NCBI RefSeq assembly: GCF_900106095.1
Contig: NZ_FNUD01000002.1
Span: forward strand, 2,935,501 to 2,999,500
Direction of reading: 5' to 3'
From: Pseudomonas deceptionensis
Lineage (GTDB): Bacteria; Pseudomonadota; Gammaproteobacteria; Pseudomonadales; Pseudomonadaceae
Length of the DNA: 64,000 nt
Positions 37,060-44,445 of the stretch are shown here, piece after piece. The notes under the pieces were generated by a model that saw nothing but the letters and a program-made list of their open reading frames with translations, did not search any database and was not told where the DNA came from. Both the position numbers and the translations under genes were made by a program. Positions within the stretch are counted from its first letter, which is position 1; every line of letters starts with the position of its first letter.

Positions 37060-38100
37060 TTAACTATTGTGCGCTTCTATGCGGTCGTCGATCACGCAGG
37101 CGACTGCGCGCTTGAGTTGGTCGGTGAGCTGGGTCGGAAGACTGCGCAGCGTCAGGGTGCCCCCGGCTTCGTCGAATTCGATTTTCGAGCCCAGCAGGTG
37201 CTGCTCGAAGCTGATCGATAAGCCATCGATGCGGCCGGTGAAGCGCCGGAATTTGTTGAGGGTCTTTTTGTCCGCGGGGATGGTGGCAGACAGGCCGTAG
37301 TCCTTGCCCCGGATAAAGTCGGCGAACATCTTCGGCTGGTCCTCATCGATCAGTTCCGACAGCTCGTCGAGGGTGATCGGCTCGCCAATCTTGGCCTGGG
37401 CCATTGAGTAGCTGACCAGCGCCTGAGTCTTCTCGCGGGCGCTGTCTTCGTGCAGGTCCTCAGCTGTGACAAAGTCGCTGAACGCCTTGAGCAGAGTGCG
37501 CGTTTCTCCCGGCCCGTCGACGCCTTCCTGGCAGCCAATGAAGTCGCGGAAGTAGTCGGTTGCTTTGCGGCCCTTCGAGCCTTTCAGGTATGAAACGTAT
37601 TGCCGCGACTTAGGGTTGCTGCGCCATTCCGAGATATTGATCCGTGCTGCCAGGTTGATGTTGCCAAAGTCCAGATGCTTGGAAGGCGTGTCACTAAGGT
37701 CAGCACCCACCGTGATCCCCTCGCTGTGCTGGAGCAGTGCAATAACCAGGTAATCGGTCATGCCTTGCTGGTAGTGCGCGAACAAGACGTGGCCACCAAC
37801 GGAAAGATTCGACTCCTCCATCAGCTTGGTCAGGTGCTCAACGGCGACGCGGCTGAATTCGATAAAGTCGCCGCCGTCGACATAGGCCCGCAGCCAGCCG
37901 CTGAATGGGTAGGCACCTGATTCAGCGTGAAACAAGCCCCAACCCTTGCCAGTCTTTGCGTTGTAGGCTTCGTTCAGATCGTGGAGCAGGTTCTCAGTGA
38001 CCTGTGATTCGGCCAGTTCTGTGCCGCTGACGTGCAAAACTGCGGGGGAGCCATCTGGCTTCTTGTCGATCTTATGGATGATGCTGTGACGGATAGGCAT
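37060..38100 (-). CDS. Nucleoid-associated protein NdpA/YejK-like
   Basis: The 346-residue protein opens [20 protein letters not shown], the conserved start of NdpA (YejK)-family nucleoid-associated proteins. It also has [27 protein letters not shown]-like [20 protein letters not shown], and [20 protein letters not shown]. Host NdpA homologues are 330-350 residues, so this is full length. Phage copies are recurrent in Pseudomonas prophages. It may compact or protect phage DNA or counter host nucleoid silencing; the role is inferred. Confidence 0.85.
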   Translation of the reverse strand: MPIRHSIIHKIDKKPDGSPAVLHVSGTELAESQVTENLLHDLNEAYNAKTGKGWGLFHAESGAYPFSGWLRAYVDGGDFIEFSRVAVEHLTKLMEESNLSVGGHVLFAHYQQGMTDYLVIALLQHSEGITVGADLSDTPSKHLDFGNINLAARINISEWRSNPKSRQYVSYLKGSKGRKATDYFRDFIGCQEGVDGPGETRTLLKAFSDFVTAEDLHEDSAREKTQALVSYSMAQAKIGEPITLDELSELIDEDQPKMFADFIRGKDYGLSATIPADKKTLNKFRRFTGRIDGLSISFEQHLLGSKIEFDEAGGTLTLRSLPTQLTDQLKRAVACVIDDRIEAHNS

Positions 38101-38181
38101 GGGCTTACCTCGGAATAGCGCCGCCCTCCGTGACCGGATGCAGCGAGGTTATTTATCGTTAGTGACGTGCAGGCGTGACAA

Positions 38182-38430
38182 TCAATGAAGGCGGATAAAC
38201 TCCGCTAATTGATGATCGGTCATGCGGTCGGCGCCGCGAATGAAGCGCGATATCAGGTCCTGCTCTTCATCAATCCCGGTGCGCGCCATGGTACGTTTCA
38301 GCGCGGCGTCATCGTTGTGATAGAGGGCCGTGACAATCTTGCGTGACAACAGGAGCGCTTCTTTTTCCTTTGCGCTCAATTTGTCCCGCACGCGCTGTTC
38401 GCGCTTGCGCTCGGTTGCAGATTTGGCCAT
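38182..38430 (-). CDS. Hypothetical phage early protein
   Basis: The 82-residue protein starts at ATG 38430 (MAKSATERKREQRVRDKLSA). It is highly charged and helical, with KRTMARTGIDEEQDLISRFI in the second half. No family is recognised. It lies 81 bases upstream of the NdpA-like gene on the same strand and is probably part of the same early transcript. A longer in-frame extension to 38490 lacks a ribosome-binding site. Confidence 0.6.
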   Translation of the reverse strand: MAKSATERKREQRVRDKLSAKEKEALLLSRKIVTALYHNDDAALKRTMARTGIDEEQDLISRFIRGADRMTDHQLAEFIRLH

Positions 38431-38546
38431 GGCCTTTCTCTTCAAGTCCGTATGGGGGCAGTGGGAGTAGAGGGTGATGTGTAGTGGCAAGTTGCTATAG
38501 CTTTGTGATCAACTAAACGGTCTGAACTACTACTCAAAGGATTCAC

Positions 38547-38750
38547 ATGAAACTGAAAATCACCGCCCTGTGCCTGCTCGCTGTGTTGGGTGGCTGCACA
38601 ACCGCCGGTCCATACGTCACGAACATCTCTAGCGATGGTCGCAATGGCCTGAACATTGAGCGGTGCGCTGTGAAGCTGAACGCATTTATGGGAACCGTTA
38701 GCACTACAGAATGCACAAGCCAGAACCTGCAGCTCAGCCGTAACAACTAA
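38547..38750 (+). CDS. Small prophage lipoprotein
   Basis: The 67-residue protein has a lipoprotein signal peptide (MKLKITALCLLAVLGGC, lipobox LGGC with C17). It continues TTAGPYVTNISSDGRNGLNI, wording that recurs in small lipoproteins of Pseudomonas prophages. AAAGGA precedes ATG 38547. It is on the plus strand amid minus-strand early genes, so it needs its own promoter and looks like a lysogenic-conversion gene. Its role is unknown; envelope-located exclusion of other phages is one possibility. Confidence 0.7.
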   Translation: MKLKITALCLLAVLGGCTTAGPYVTNISSDGRNGLNIERCAVKLNAFMGTVSTTECTSQNLQLSRNN

Positions 38751-38857
38751 TGGCGCGACCTCTGCCCGGAGTGCTGACTTTTCAACTGTGAGCGCGCTGG
38801 GCGGCAGATGGTGTTGAGTTTTTCGAAGGCTGCGCCTTACTGAGGCGTTGATGCGTC

Positions 38858-39205
38858 TCACAGATGGCTCCCGAAGAAGACGAAAACGGCCAGTATTGCG
38901 CCGATGCGTAAAGCCCAATTTCGCAGGTGTTGCCCGAATTGCTTGATGTTGAACTGCGCGGCTTTGGCTTCCAGTTCCCGGGCATGGCTGGTGGCGTTGT
39001 TGTGACCGAAGCGCTCGGCTACGACCACCCCAGTAGCCCGGTTGATCAGCGAGAAGGTGTTATTGCCGCTTGGGCGCACAATGATCAGCGGAGCCAGTGG
39101 CGGCGGCATTACGCCGGGCTTTTGGTAAAACTCGGCAGTGGCCTGGCGTGTGCGTTCGCGCAACCCTTCAAGAATTGCGCAGCGCTTGGCGAAAGATGTA
39201 TGCAT
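38858..39205 (-). CDS. Hypothetical phage protein with C-terminal membrane segment
   Basis: The 115-residue protein starts at ATG 39205 behind GAGGA. It has a basic N-terminus, a proline-rich PGVMPPPLAPLIIVRP stretch, a short central part resembling NTFSLINRATGVVVAERFGH, and a hydrophobic C-terminus (WALRIGAILAVFVFFGSHL) that could anchor it in the inner membrane. No family is recognised. The gene is in the prophage early region. Confidence 0.65.
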   Translation of the reverse strand: MHTSFAKRCAILEGLRERTRQATAEFYQKPGVMPPPLAPLIIVRPSGNNTFSLINRATGVVVAERFGHNNATSHARELEAKAAQFNIKQFGQHLRNWALRIGAILAVFVFFGSHL

Positions 39206-39598
39206 GGTCGATCCTCGAAAGGGTTACGGTTATTCGTCAGCACTCAGGCGCTGCGCTGTTTGCCGATGGGCGCGCAATGGAGTGCTGACGAATAAACGCA
39301 GGTATTAAAAAGCCCAGTCGAAACCGGGCCGTGTTGCACTCTTAAAACACCACCGTATGTAAGAGCCTGGCTGTGCGGGCGTGCCCGTCTTTGATTACTT
39401 GTGCATGGCTAAATCCTCCGTTTTGATCGTCAGCAGGGCGGGGTGATACAGGTGTCCAGCGTCTGCTGGGTTGGCGTCCGCATCGGTCTGTACTCAAGCG
39501 GGGTAATGCCCAAGATCAGACCGATGCGTCCTGGTGCTGGGGAGTACCAGGGGCTCGGGCAGTTAGCGACAGGCTGTCGTGGCGCTGGTTGATTCGGG
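39206..39598. other. 393-base gap rich in perfect inverted repeats
   Basis: No convincing gene is present. Perfect inverted repeats are TTATTCGTCAGCACTC at 39230-39245 with 39280-39295 (16 pairs), CGCATCGGTCTG at 39479-39490 with 39517-39528 (12 pairs), and CCAGC-gtct-GCTGG at 39456-39469. On the minus strand a GCCC...GGGC hairpin followed by TTTTT at about 39311-39335 resembles a terminator. GGAGG followed by a three-codon frame (ATG CAC AAG TAA) lies near 39400-39415. It could be a structured non-coding RNA or a leader. Confidence 0.45.
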
Positions 39599-39982
39599 TT
39601 ATACGGTCAGCTCAAGTGCGTCGGCGCGGCGCACCAGGCGCATTTCGGCGAAGCGACGTTCTGAGGGGCGACGGTCGCGGCGCGACATTTCGCTGTCTGT
39701 AGCGGCGTGCAAGGCGATCAGCCCGGCCAGTAGCAAGCAGAGTGGGCTGATGATCTGTCGACGCATTGCTTCGGCGACCATTGCGCCCTGACGGTGAACG
39801 CCAAGCTTGTACATGGCACAGGCCAGTCGCTTGACCACGGTGCCCGGCGCAATGTCGAACGCTCTGGCGATCTCTTTGGCGGTCAGTCCCTGGGCAACTG
39901 ACAGCACGAATTGCAGTTCCCGCGGCGCAAGGCCTCGGCCGAGGTGGCCTTTCCATGCACCGTCTACGATTGTCGATTCCAT
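39599..39982 (-). CDS. LuxR-type HTH protein with membrane segment
   Basis: The 127-residue product (ATG 39982) has a compact LuxR DNA-binding domain at about 20-75 (LAPRELQFVLSVAQGLTAKE, IARAFDIAPGTVVKRLACAM). A hydrophobic stretch follows at about 80-97 (ISPLCLLLAGLIALHAAT), then a charged tail. It has no ligand-sensing N-terminal domain. A predicted promoter with a large palindrome lies about 240 bases upstream at 40220-40255. Similar proteins occur in Pseudomonas prophages. The membrane segment is odd for a transcription factor and might be a helix of a dimer interface instead. Confidence 0.75.
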   Translation of the reverse strand: MESTIVDGAWKGHLGRGLAPRELQFVLSVAQGLTAKEIARAFDIAPGTVVKRLACAMYKLGVHRQGAMVAEAMRRQIISPLCLLLAGLIALHAATDSEMSRRDRRPSERRFAEMRLVRRADALELTV

Positions 39983-40219
39983 GATGTTTACTCGGTTGTT
40001 TTCCCGATGCACCCGGCAAGCCAGGTGCAGCAGTGAAAGTGTCCGTTAGCAAGCCTGAGCGCCGAATGTCGGTGGCCTAAGCGATGCCTTGTTGCGTGCT
40101 GTTCCCTGAACTCAAACGCCGTATGGCGTCAGGGCTTGTCTGTAGGTTGTTAAAGAGCGTTCCGGTTACCCGAGCCCTGTTGGGGCCTGTCGAGCCAGTG
40201 TGGCTACTCGACGAGGCAA

Positions 40220-40258
40220 AGATAAGCCAATGCCTATTTTGTGTAAATAGGCATTAGC
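40220..40258 (-). promoter_or_regulatory. Predicted promoter with perfect 11-bp operator-like palindrome
   Basis: AATGCCTATTT (40229-40239) and AAATAGGCATT (40245-40255) are perfect inverted copies five bases apart. Read on the minus strand, TTTACA (40247-40242), 16 bases, then TTATCT (40225-40220) make a plausible sigma70 promoter running toward the LuxR-type gene. The motif AGGCATTAGC at 40249-40258 recurs in the repressor/cro region, so the prophage repressor may bind here. Confidence 0.6.
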
Positions 40259-40280
40259 TAATTATTTTCCTGTGGACGTG

Positions 40281-40303
40281 AAAAAGCCCGCGTTGGCGGG
40301 CTT
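40281..40303 (-). terminator. Rho-independent terminator of the repressor/nuclease operon
   Basis: On the minus strand, GCCCGC-caac-GCGGGC is followed by TTTTT, 57 bases after the stop of the HSDR_N gene. Confidence 0.85.
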
Positions 40304-40359
40304 CAGTTTGTTGCTGGAAACAGGTGCTCGGTTGGCTGGTTTAGCCAGCCAGGCGGGGT

Positions 40360-41448
40360 TCAGCCGTACAGTTTGGCTGTCGACTTCAAGGCATCGGTAT
40401 GCAGAAAAATATCGTCCAGGGTTTCTATCGGGTGCCGAGTTTCTTTTTTGTCAGCATCGAACAGGCCGAGGTATTTTTGCGCACGGTTGAAGTGGAGGCG
40501 GGCGATGGGCTTTCTGTTGTTGTCATCAAGAAGAATGCCGAAATAGCTCTGGGTGTCACGAGCAACGATGCGTTTGGCATCAACCTCGGTACGCACAATC
40601 GCTTTGACGATGTTGTAGCCTTCAGTTTCTTCTTCAGTCGTAACAATCAGATCCTTCTCTTCGTCTGCCGGGAGTTCAACCTCTGGTGTAAGAGAGGGCG
40701 TCACGGGCTGACTTGAAAACACCGGCTGAGTATTACCGCTGATAGCGGACTTGAGGCGTTCGTTAATTTGGTCACCGAGAAACTGCACTGTAGCCTTTCT
40801 GGTCAGGTGGCCGAACTGTTCGCGGACTTTTTGGGTAATGACGCCATCGTAAATTCGAGAAGCGAAAAGCCTTACGAAATCATCGTCAGGCTCATTGAAT
40901 TGAGCAGCCAGGATACGTTTGATTTGGCCGACATATTTGAGCTCGCCTGCGGCGCTGATGATGGAGTCCACATCAAACGCCGATTTGGTCAGTTTTTGCA
41001 GCTCAGGGATGGCGTGTTCGTCGATATTCAGGAGGTCGAGTTCTAGAAAGGGCTTCTCGTCCATTTTGTTCGGGGCGTCCAGGTCGGTGAAGAACTTGTA
41101 GACCTGGCCGTTTGTAAGAATGGAAATGCGTGCGCTTGTGACATGGAAGTAGCGGAAGAGCTGGCCGGCATGGTTGATGTTCAACGGCTCGCCGATTTTC
41201 TTGCTTTCAATGAGGATCTGAATGGCACCATCTTTCAGGATGGCGTAATCAACCTTTTCGCCTTTTTTCGTGCCGATATCGGAGGTGAACTCAGGCACTA
41301 CTTCAAGCGGGTTGAAAACGTCATAACCCAGAATTGACTGGATAAAGGGCATGATAAAAGCATTTTTAGTTGCTTCTTCGGTTTGAATGGCTGCGCTCTG
41401 TTGTCGAATTTTTGCCGCTAATCCTGCGAGCTTTTCTTCAAATTCCAT
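40360..41448 (-). CDS. HSDR_N-domain nuclease-like protein (type I restriction R-subunit N-terminal family)
   Basis: The 362-residue protein matches the N-terminal nuclease part of type I restriction R subunits: TKNAFIMPFIQSILGYDVFN (27-46), E53, KVDYAILKDG (D67) and the PD-(D/E)xK core LIESKK (E81, K83). The C-terminal part (about 270-362) has the block YFGILLDDNNRKPIARLHFN and is also typical of stand-alone family members. No helicase motor, HsdM or HsdS is present. GGAGGGAA precedes ATG 41448. It follows the repressor gene by 25 bases on the same strand, so it is probably expressed in the lysogen. A superinfection or defence role is likely but inferred. Confidence 0.85.
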   Translation of the reverse strand: MEFEEKLAGLAAKIRQQSAAIQTEEATKNAFIMPFIQSILGYDVFNPLEVVPEFTSDIGTKKGEKVDYAILKDGAIQILIESKKIGEPLNINHAGQLFRYFHVTSARISILTNGQVYKFFTDLDAPNKMDEKPFLELDLLNIDEHAIPELQKLTKSAFDVDSIISAAGELKYVGQIKRILAAQFNEPDDDFVRLFASRIYDGVITQKVREQFGHLTRKATVQFLGDQINERLKSAISGNTQPVFSSQPVTPSLTPEVELPADEEKDLIVTTEEETEGYNIVKAIVRTEVDAKRIVARDTQSYFGILLDDNNRKPIARLHFNRAQKYLGLFDADKKETRHPIETLDDIFLHTDALKSTAKLYG

Positions 41449-41473
41449 GATTCCCTCCACAGGGAAAAATTTT

Positions 41474-42226
41474 CTACAGTTTGCGAGCATTCCATGCGAG
41501 AAGAACCCTTGCCTGGATATGGACGCGTTCGAGTTGTGCGCCTTCAATCACAATTGCCGGATAAATCGGGTTGTCAGAAATCATTCTCAGCGAGCCGCCG
41601 GTCATTCGCTGCAGCCGCTTGATGAACAGGTCGCCATCCAGGGTGAAGACGTAAATCGCGTCCGTCCGAATCTCAGTGATGCCGCGATCAACGAGCAAAG
41701 AGTCACCATTACGGAAGGTGCCATCCATGCTATCGCCGTCACCATCAATGATGGCGAGGTTCTCTAGTCTGGAGTAATTGAGGCCTTGGCTTTTGAGCCA
41801 GTCAACGTGAACAGTTATATCCCGTATGACTTCGGTGTTGTGTTCGGGAGGACTTCTGCCTGGCCCCATAGATGCCGTTACATCAAGGTGGGGGATGGTG
41901 AAGAAGTTAATGTCTGCGCTCTTTCTGCGAAAGTTAATGGCAAACACGTTGCTCTCCTGATCAACATCAGTTGCTTGCACAACAGGACTCGATACAGATA
42001 GAAAATCGGACACGCGATCGCTAAGACCCCAGTGCGAGGGCTTAGCCACATCCGAGAAATAGTCCATCAGCTCCATGAGCTTGGCTTTGTCTATTCGCCC
42101 AGTCTTCACCCAACCCTGGACAGACGGAGGCGCCACGCCGAAATCTTCGGCGAGCTTCTTTTTTGAAACACCTTTGGCGAGTCGAGCTTGCTCGATGGCT
42201 GCGCCTAATTCTTTACCTGTAAGCAT
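41474..42226 (-). CDS. cI: Phage repressor, cI-like, LexA/S24 peptidase type
   Basis: The 250-residue protein has an N-terminal helix-turn-helix (KKKLAEDFGVAPPSVQGWVK, 22-41) and a C-terminal S24 autoprotease domain with S166 (GDGDSMDGTF) and K203 (DLFIKRLQR). RecA-stimulated self-cleavage on DNA damage would therefore induce the prophage. It diverges from the cro-like gene across a 96-base switch region and is co-directional with the nuclease gene. No leaderless start is involved, but the ATG overlaps an operator-like half-site. Confidence 0.92.
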   Translation of the reverse strand: MLTGKELGAAIEQARLAKGVSKKKLAEDFGVAPPSVQGWVKTGRIDKAKLMELMDYFSDVAKPSHWGLSDRVSDFLSVSSPVVQATDVDQESNVFAINFRRKSADINFFTIPHLDVTASMGPGRSPPEHNTEVIRDITVHVDWLKSQGLNYSRLENLAIIDGDGDSMDGTFRNGDSLLVDRGITEIRTDAIYVFTLDGDLFIKRLQRMTGGSLRMISDNPIYPAIVIEGAQLERVHIQARVLLAWNARKL

Positions 42227-42295
42227 TGCCTAATTAAGCCTATCCGCAGGTTGAGTAGGCAATAGCTTGTCCGTGATTAGCTAATGCCTTATATT
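42223..42295. promoter_or_regulatory. Immunity switch: repressor/cro promoters and operator half-sites
   Basis: On the plus strand TTGTCC (42267-42272), 17 bases, TATATT (42290-42295) form a good promoter for the cro-like gene. Half-sites related to AGGCAWTAGC lie at 42257-42266 (AGGCAATAGC) and inverted at 42280-42289 (GCTAATGCCT), with a partial copy GCATTGCCT at 42223-42231. They overlap the promoter elements, as expected for repressor and Cro operators. Confidence 0.65.
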
Positions 42296-42322
42296 TGCCC
42301 GGCGATCTAACGGAGAACATCC

Positions 42323-42544
42323 ATGACACCAGCACAAGCAGCTCGGGAGGCGGCCCGCATCGTAGGGAGCCAGACCGATCTGGCAAAGCGCCTTACCGTC
42401 TCAGCCCCGACTGTCAGTCAGTGGTGCTCTGGCGACCGGCCAATTCCCCCACCAAGAGCTCTGCAAATCGAAGCTTTGACAAAAGGCCAAGTAAAACGCG
42501 GTGACCTTTGCCCATCGTTTCCCTGGTCCGAGATGGTCGCGTAG
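42323..42544 (+). CDS. cro: Cro-like/YdaS-type DNA-binding protein
   Basis: The 73-residue protein is a single helix-turn-helix of the Cro/YdaS type: GSQTDLAKRLTVSAPTVSQW, then CSGDRPIPPPRALQIEALT. It starts with ATG 42323 behind GGAG and is divergent from the S24 repressor. It would turn off the repressor and early promoters during lytic growth. A short terminal stretch has the Trp-rich ending common in this family (SFPWSEM). Confidence 0.88.
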   Translation: MTPAQAAREAARIVGSQTDLAKRLTVSAPTVSQWCSGDRPIPPPRALQIEALTKGQVKRGDLCPSFPWSEMVA

Positions 42545-42637
42545 TCCAGAGATTCGATTGTCAGGCCATTTGGCACAAGGGAACAGCACCTCGGATTAGC
42601 TGTTAATCCATCCAGTTACCAAATCGCAGGCAAAAAA

Positions 42638-42659
42638 AAGCCGGTGGCTAGACCGGCTT
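42638..42659. terminator. Hairpin terminator after cro
   Basis: AAGCCGGT-ggctag-ACCGGCTT lies 94 bases after cro. On the plus strand it is followed by CTTC; on the minus strand by eight Ts. It may act in both directions, and on the plus strand it could be a leaky terminator bypassed by early antitermination. Confidence 0.7.
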
Positions 42660-42685
42660 CTTCACAACTTCTTTCGGGGGCCATT

Positions 42686-42778
42686 ATGTGCACCATTTGT
42701 TCATCACGCAACACCGCTGACGTGATACCTCGCCTTGCACCATTACTTGCCACGACCACCGCACAGGAGGCCGTGTAA
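42686..42778 (+). CDS. Possible 30-residue peptide upstream of the replication genes
   Basis: ATG 42686 follows CGGGGG by five bases and opens a 30-residue frame (MCTICSSRNTADVIPRLAPL, then LATTTAQEAV). Its stop overlaps the next start as TAATG at 42776-42780. The tight coupling and a C-x2-C motif suggest a real small gene. Length alone gives little support, and it could be a translational coupler. Confidence 0.4.
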   Translation: MCTICSSRNTADVIPRLAPLLATTTAQEAV

Positions 42779-43551
42779 TGGCCCGCATCCGCACGATCAA
42801 ACCCGAGTTCTGGACCAGTGAACAGGTCATGGAATGCAGCCCTTTGGCGCGCCTGTTGTTTATAGGTGTGTGGAATTTCTGCGACGACGCGGGGAACCAT
42901 CCAATGTCGGCCAAGACCCTGAAGGCACTGGTATTCCCGGGCGACGACATCACCTCGGCGAAGGTCGGTGAACTGCTCGCTGAGTTGTCAACGAATGGGC
43001 TGATCGATCTCTACGAGGTGTCGGGTAAAGAGTACCTGCACGTCAACGGCTGGAAGCATCAAAAGATCGACCGACCGACGATCAAGCACCCTGCATATCG
43101 ACTGACTATCGACGCTGACTCGGCGAGTGCTCGACGAGCCCTCGCCGAGGAGCCGCCAGAGCCTAGACGAGCCCTCACCCCCGGAAGGGAAGGGGAATAT
43201 AAGGGAGAAAACCCACCCAACGCGCACGAGACGTTCGACCCACGCGAAATGGTCGCCATGACCCTGGACTGGTTGCCAGATCCAGAAACCCTAAAAACCT
43301 ATGCCGTTCACGTTGGCCTGTCTGGCGCTCTGTTCACTCCAGCGGTAATTGCCCTGTTCACCTGCCACTACGAGCCGAAGGGTGTGATCAACACCCAGGC
43401 CGAGTGGGTGAGCATGCTGGTCAAGTGGGTGCAGCGTGATCAGGTCAAGAGCGCCGGAACCAACGTCAGCCGCTTCCCGGGCAAGCCCCGTTCTGACGAA
43501 CCCTTTGACGATGAAAACACCGACTGGCTGCATCAGGAGGCCACCCAATGA
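42778..43551 (+). CDS. Phage replication protein with DnaT-like C-terminal domain
   Basis: The 257-residue protein starts MARIRTIKPEFWTSEQVMEC, the standard opening of lambdoid O-type replication proteins. It has a winged-helix region to about residue 105, a charged linker with PPEPRRALTPGREGEYKGEN, and a DnaT-like domain at about 165-225 (MTLDWLPDPETLKTYAVHVG, then GVINTQAEWVSMLVKWVQRD). CAGGAGG precedes ATG 42778. It probably binds the phage origin and recruits the P-like partner encoded directly downstream. Confidence 0.85.
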   Translation: MARIRTIKPEFWTSEQVMECSPLARLLFIGVWNFCDDAGNHPMSAKTLKALVFPGDDITSAKVGELLAELSTNGLIDLYEVSGKEYLHVNGWKHQKIDRPTIKHPAYRLTIDADSASARRALAEEPPEPRRALTPGREGEYKGENPPNAHETFDPREMVAMTLDWLPDPETLKTYAVHVGLSGALFTPAVIALFTCHYEPKGVINTQAEWVSMLVKWVQRDQVKSAGTNVSRFPGKPRSDEPFDDENTDWLHQEATQ

Positions 43552-44243
43552 ATCAAGTTTCAGTGATTGCCACCGGCCTGTGGGCCAAGGTCCAGACCGG
43601 CCAATTTATCGCTGCCGGTGAAAGCGAAAACATCCAGCCTGCCGCCGAGCTGTCCCAGGCCACGGCCAAGGTTATCAACGGCCTGTTCCGCGAACTGCGA
43701 TCGATCTTCCCTGCGTGGAAGCAGGCTTGGCCGGATATGGCGACCTACAAAGCGGCCAAGCAGCAGTGGATGCGGGGTTTTCTCGAAGCGGGCATCTGCA
43801 GCACCGAGCAGCTGCGGTTCGGCCTGATGCAGGCCCGCCAAGCAGCCAAGGACTTTGTACCGAATGTGGGCGTGTTCATCGGTTGGTGCACACCTACGGC
43901 GGAAATGCTCGGCTTGCCGAGATTGGCAGCGGCTCACCGAGAGGCTTGCCGTAACGCGCATCCGTCCATGGCCGGGCAGGCGAAATGGTCCCATGACGCG
44001 GTGTGGCATACGGCCAAAGAGTGCAGCTTTGAAAACCTCAACCGGCTGTCCCACGACCTGAGCATCAAGCTGTTTGAGCGCAATTACGCCATCACGGTGC
44101 GCCGCATTCTGGCGGGCCTGCCGTTGCAGAAAATGCCGCTGGCTTTGCCGCCACGAGCTATCGAGCGCAGCGCACCTGAAGTGGGCAACAAGGCTCTGGC
44201 GGCGCTGCGGGCCATGCGTTCGGGAGTTGCTGCACATGCCTAA
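43548..44243 (+). CDS. Replication protein P-like helicase loader
   Basis: The 231-residue protein has the lambda P-type core: VINGLFRELRSIFPAWKQAW, WMRGFLEAGICSTEQLRFGL, and FVPNVGVFIGWCTPTAEMLG. It overlaps the DnaT-like gene by four bases. Lambda P proteins deliver host DnaB helicase to the origin complex. The middle section KWSHDAVWHTAKECSFENLN is also typical of Pseudomonas phage versions. Confidence 0.85.
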   Translation: MNQVSVIATGLWAKVQTGQFIAAGESENIQPAAELSQATAKVINGLFRELRSIFPAWKQAWPDMATYKAAKQQWMRGFLEAGICSTEQLRFGLMQARQAAKDFVPNVGVFIGWCTPTAEMLGLPRLAAAHREACRNAHPSMAGQAKWSHDAVWHTAKECSFENLNRLSHDLSIKLFERNYAITVRRILAGLPLQKMPLALPPRAIERSAPEVGNKALAALRAMRSGVAAHA

Positions 44244-44445
44244 CCCTCACCTGGCCCCGGTTGAGTCGAGCGCCTACCGTTGGGCTGTTCACTGCTGCTC
44301 CTACAAGCTCGATTTGAGCCATAAGCCCGACCAGGCCGTGGCCCTGTTTGAGCATGAAAGTGCGGCACACACGTTTGGTCGCCTGATGTGGCCAACCACT
44401 TACGAGGTTGTCGACCGGCAACCCCCGCAGGAAGGTGACCGTTGA
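44236..44445 (+). CDS. Hypothetical phage protein
   Basis: The 69-residue protein (MPNPHLAPVESSAYRWAVHC) starts eight bases before the stop of the P-like gene. It ends inside the TTG start of the recombinase gene. Tight overlap on both sides supports it as a real member of the replication transcript. No family is recognised; it is rich in histidine and aromatic residues. Confidence 0.65.
   Translation: MPNPHLAPVESSAYRWAVHCCSYKLDLSHKPDQAVALFEHESAAHTFGRLMWPTTYEVVDRQPPQEGDR

Larger units (their letters stand above)
39983..40359. other. 377-base gap between LuxR-type gene and nuclease gene
   Basis: Contains a predicted minus-strand promoter with an operator-like palindrome (40220-40258) and a minus-strand terminator (40281-40303), both listed separately. 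The 240 bases between that promoter and the LuxR-type start form a long untranslated leader. I see no gene in it. Confidence 0.5.
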
